Source: Desulfuromonadales bacterium (lineage in GTDB: Bacteria; Desulfobacterota; Desulfuromonadia; Desulfuromonadales; BM103). Taken from it: a stretch of DNA of 8,741 bases. Below the pieces are notes generated by a model. It was given only the letters and a program-made list of their open reading frames with translations, did not search any database and was not told where the DNA came from. This document shows, one piece after another, positions 6,783 to 8,741 of the stretch; the first letter of the stretch is position 1; the number at the start of each line of letters is the position of its first letter. The position numbers and the translations under genes are program-made. The DNA lies in contig DAOWJU010000059.1 of the NCBI GenBank assembly GCA_030640215.1, positions 1 through 8,741 on the forward strand. The letters are read 5' to 3'.

Positions 6783-7860
6783 AAGCCCTTTCCAAGAGAA
6801 CGCTTCGACATTCTTGCAGCAACCGTGCAGCAGCGCCGCGACGTGCTAACCTTTTAGCCACAGCAGCCATCGTCATGAGGCTGGTCCGATCATGGAGCAG
6901 ACCGCTGATCAGCTTGCCAAGACGCTCAGGCGTCAGGTCGCTTTCCTCCATCATCAGGGCAGCACCTTTGGCCACCATGGCCTGGGCATTGACTGACTGA
7001 TGACCGGCTGCAGCATGCGGATATGGTACCAGAACAGCTGGTCGTCCACATGCAGTCAACTCAGCGAGGGTGGTTGCTCCAGCCCGGCAAACGATCAAGG
7101 TCGCCTTTGCATAAGCCTGTGCCATATCGACGATAAACGGCTGGACATCAACCTTTGGCCAGCCATCTTTCTGGTAACCTTTGACAACTTCCTCATAATC
7201 CAGCTGTCCAGACTGATGTATGATTTCCAGCTGCTCCCGCCACTCTGCCAACTCAGGCAGAGCAGCAACGACAGCTCGATTAATTGCCCTCGCACCCTGA
7301 CTGCCACCAAACACCAGCAGACAGACTTTCTCTTCCGGGATATTCGGGCAATTCTCCATGGCCACTCGGACCGGGTTACCGGTCAGTACCGTTGCACTGC
7401 TGTGAAAGGCCCGGTCTGCCTCATCAAAGGAGAGACAAACTCTTTTCGCCCAATGGCCAAGCAGACGGTTCGCTAAACCAGGCCAGGCGTTCTGTTCATG
7501 GACCAGATACGGAATCCCTAAAGTTTTTGCTGCCAGCAATACGGGGACAGAAGCATAACCACCGACGCCAACGACGACATTCGGTGCAAATTCCCGTAAA
7601 ATTGTTCTCGATTGAACAAAGCTTTTCATCAACTTGCCAAGGACTTTCAGGCGGGCCACAAATCCATGTCCTGCCCAACCGCTCATCTCGATCATTTTTA
7701 AAGACCAGCCAAGTTCAGGCAACAACCGGGCTTCCAGTCCTCTTTCGGTACCGACAAAGAGAATTTCACTCTGCGGCTCCTCGTTTTTGAGCTGTTCGGC
7801 CAGTGAAATTGCCGGAAAGAGATGTCCGCCGGTGCCACCACCGGCCAGCAACAGTTTCAT
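6781..7860 (-). CDS. murG: Lipid II synthase MurG (UDP-GlcNAc transferase)
   Basis: MurG is the GT28-family (GT-B fold) peripheral membrane enzyme that transfers GlcNAc from UDP-GlcNAc to lipid I, producing lipid II at the cytoplasmic face of the inner membrane. The 359-residue product carries the family motifs: GGGTGGH (7-13), GVGGYASVP (98-106), [12 protein letters not shown] (121-132) in the N-terminal acceptor domain, and [10 protein letters not shown] (185-194), [11 protein letters not shown] (258-268) and HQSVNA (287-292) in the C-terminal UDP-GlcNAc domain. The start codon overlaps the ftsW stop as ATGA (7857-7860). A GGGGGAG sequence five bases upstream, inside the end of ftsW, supports this start and implies translational coupling. 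It sits between ftsW and murC as in many dcw clusters. Confidence 0.98.
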   Translation of the reverse strand: MKLLLAGGGTGGHLFPAISLAEQLKNEEPQSEILFVGTERGLEARLLPELGWSLKMIEMSGWAGHGFVARLKVLGKLMKSFVQSRTILREFAPNVVVGVGGYASVPVLLAAKTLGIPYLVHEQNAWPGLANRLLGHWAKRVCLSFDEADRAFHSSATVLTGNPVRVAMENCPNIPEEKVCLLVFGGSQGARAINRAVVAALPELAEWREQLEIIHQSGQLDYEEVVKGYQKDGWPKVDVQPFIVDMAQAYAKATLIVCRAGATTLAELTACGRPAVLVPYPHAAAGHQSVNAQAMVAKGAALMMEESDLTPERLGKLISGLLHDRTSLMTMAAVAKRLARRGAAARLLQECRSVLLERA

Positions 7861-8741
7861 CGCAGCTCCCCCGGTAGATGTCGAGAAACGTTCAATAAAA
7901 TGCCAACGGCTGCCAGCGTTGTCACCAGGCTAGTCCCACCGTACGATATGAACGGCAGCGCCAGCCCTTTGGTTGGCACCATGCCCATGACCACGGCCAT
8001 ATTAACAAAGGCCTGCATGCCGACCAGAAGGGTGACACCGAAAGCCAGAAAGCAGCTGAATTCATTTGGCGCGTTGAGCGATGTCCGCAGTCCTCTCAGA
8101 ATCAGCAACATGAACATCGCGGCAATTACGATCACGCCGATGAAGCCAAGCTCTTCACCAATCACGGAAAAAATAAAATCGGTATGCGCTTCGGGCAGGA
8201 AGAAGAGTTTCTGCTTACTTTCACCGAGACCTTGCCCGAAAGCACCGCCGGAGCCAAACGCAATCCAGCTCTGAATTATCTGGAAACCGGTGTTGCTTGG
8301 ATCTTCCCATGGGTTCATAAACGCCAGAATTCTCCGCCGTCGATAATCAACATTCATGATCATAAAGTAAAGAAACGGTAGCGCAAGCAACCCAATACCA
8401 GCCAGATAACTCAAGCGAGTACCAGCCACCAACATCATGGCAATAGCCACGATTGCCAGGGTCAAGGCACTGCCTAGATCAGGCTGAGCCATCAGCAGGA
8501 CAATGAGCACGCCAAGGATCAGCATGTACGACAGGAAACCAGCGCGGAATCTCTTAACTTTCTCCTGCTTGCGAGCTAACGAATGTGCCATAAAGAGCAC
8601 CAGGCCAATCTTGACGAATTCAGCTGGCTGAAAAGTGAGACCCGCAACACTCAGCCAACGAGTTGCACCACTAATTTTTTTACCAACCCCAGGTATCAGA
8701 ACGGCCACCAGCAGTAAGACACTCAAACCCAATACCGGCCA
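7857..8741 (-). CDS. ftsW: Septal peptidoglycan glycosyltransferase FtsW, C-terminal 294 residues (5' end outside window)
   Basis: FtsW is a SEDS-family polytopic membrane enzyme that polymerises lipid II into septal glycan strands with its partner PBP3/FtsI. The visible 294 residues are very hydrophobic with several membrane segments. SEDS motifs in order are GATRWLSVAGLTFQPAEF (25-42 of the fragment), AQPDLGSA (85-92), NTGFQIIQSWIAFGSGG (150-166), FLPEAHTDFIFSVIGEE (181-197) and PTKGLALPFISYGGTS (256-271). The aspartate of HTDFIF (D188 here) aligns with catalytic D297 of E. coli FtsW. The PTKG form and the position before murG point to FtsW rather than RodA. The frame is open through the right edge (it reads W-P-V-L-G at the border), so a TTG codon at 8732 is an internal leucine, not a start. 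Judged against an E. coli-size protein of about 414 residues, roughly the first 90 to 120 residues are missing. The stop overlaps the murG ATG. Confidence 0.96.
   Translation of the reverse strand, partial: WPVLGLSVLLLVAVLIPGVGKKISGATRWLSVAGLTFQPAEFVKIGLVLFMAHSLARKQEKVKRFRAGFLSYMLILGVLIVLLMAQPDLGSALTLAIVAIAMMLVAGTRLSYLAGIGLLALPFLYFMIMNVDYRRRRILAFMNPWEDPSNTGFQIIQSWIAFGSGGAFGQGLGESKQKLFFLPEAHTDFIFSVIGEELGFIGVIVIAAMFMLLILRGLRTSLNAPNEFSCFLAFGVTLLVGMQAFVNMAVVMGMVPTKGLALPFISYGGTSLVTTLAAVGILLNVSRHLPGELR

Noticed and set aside
7857..8741. RodA as an alternative identity for the SEDS protein
   Set aside because: The PTKGLALPFISYGG form and the ATGA overlap with murG in a dcw cluster favour FtsW.

Overview
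The window is the distal half of a bacterial division and cell wall (dcw) cluster, followed by the start of a type I restriction endonuclease gene. Everything convincing is encoded on the minus strand, so transcription runs from position 8741 towards position 1. In that order the genes are ftsW (5' end outside the window), murG, murC, ddl, ftsQ, ftsA, ftsZ, then a gap of about 300 bases with a strong intrinsic terminator, then the first 263 codons of hsdR, which runs off the left edge.

The organism is a Gram-negative type bacterium of middling G+C. The protein sequences, especially FtsZ, FtsA and the short FtsQ, look most like Desulfuromonadales (the Geobacter/Desulfuromonas group, formerly deltaproteobacteria). 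This is recognition from memory, not a search, and the order-level placement is tentative.

Positions 1092-8741 form a tightly packed operon-like array. ftsW and murG overlap by ATGA, and the gaps from murG through ftsA are 10 to 20 bases. The one wider gap inside the array is 81 bases between ftsA and ftsZ. The genes form a pathway: MurC adds L-Ala to UDP-MurNAc, Ddl makes D-Ala-D-Ala, MurG completes lipid II, FtsW polymerises it at the septum, FtsQ links the periplasmic divisome parts, and FtsA anchors the FtsZ ring to the membrane. murB, which I recall sitting between murC and ddl in Geobacter-type clusters, is not here.

Positions 790-1091 hold the ftsZ 3' untranslated region with a wobble-supported hairpin, the terminator, and an AT-rich leader for hsdR. 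Positions 1-789 encode the nuclease domain and the first helicase motifs of an HsdR subunit, similar to the EcoEI type as far as I recognise it.

I see no tRNA, rRNA, insertion sequence, CRISPR array or phage attachment site. The region is mostly ordinary core genome. The points that deserve a second look are the duplicated DIPxFxR motif in the FtsZ tail, the long structured ftsZ 3' UTR, the inverted repeat in front of ftsZ, the absence of murB, and a restriction gene abutting the end of the dcw cluster. I did not find evidence for an undescribed system.
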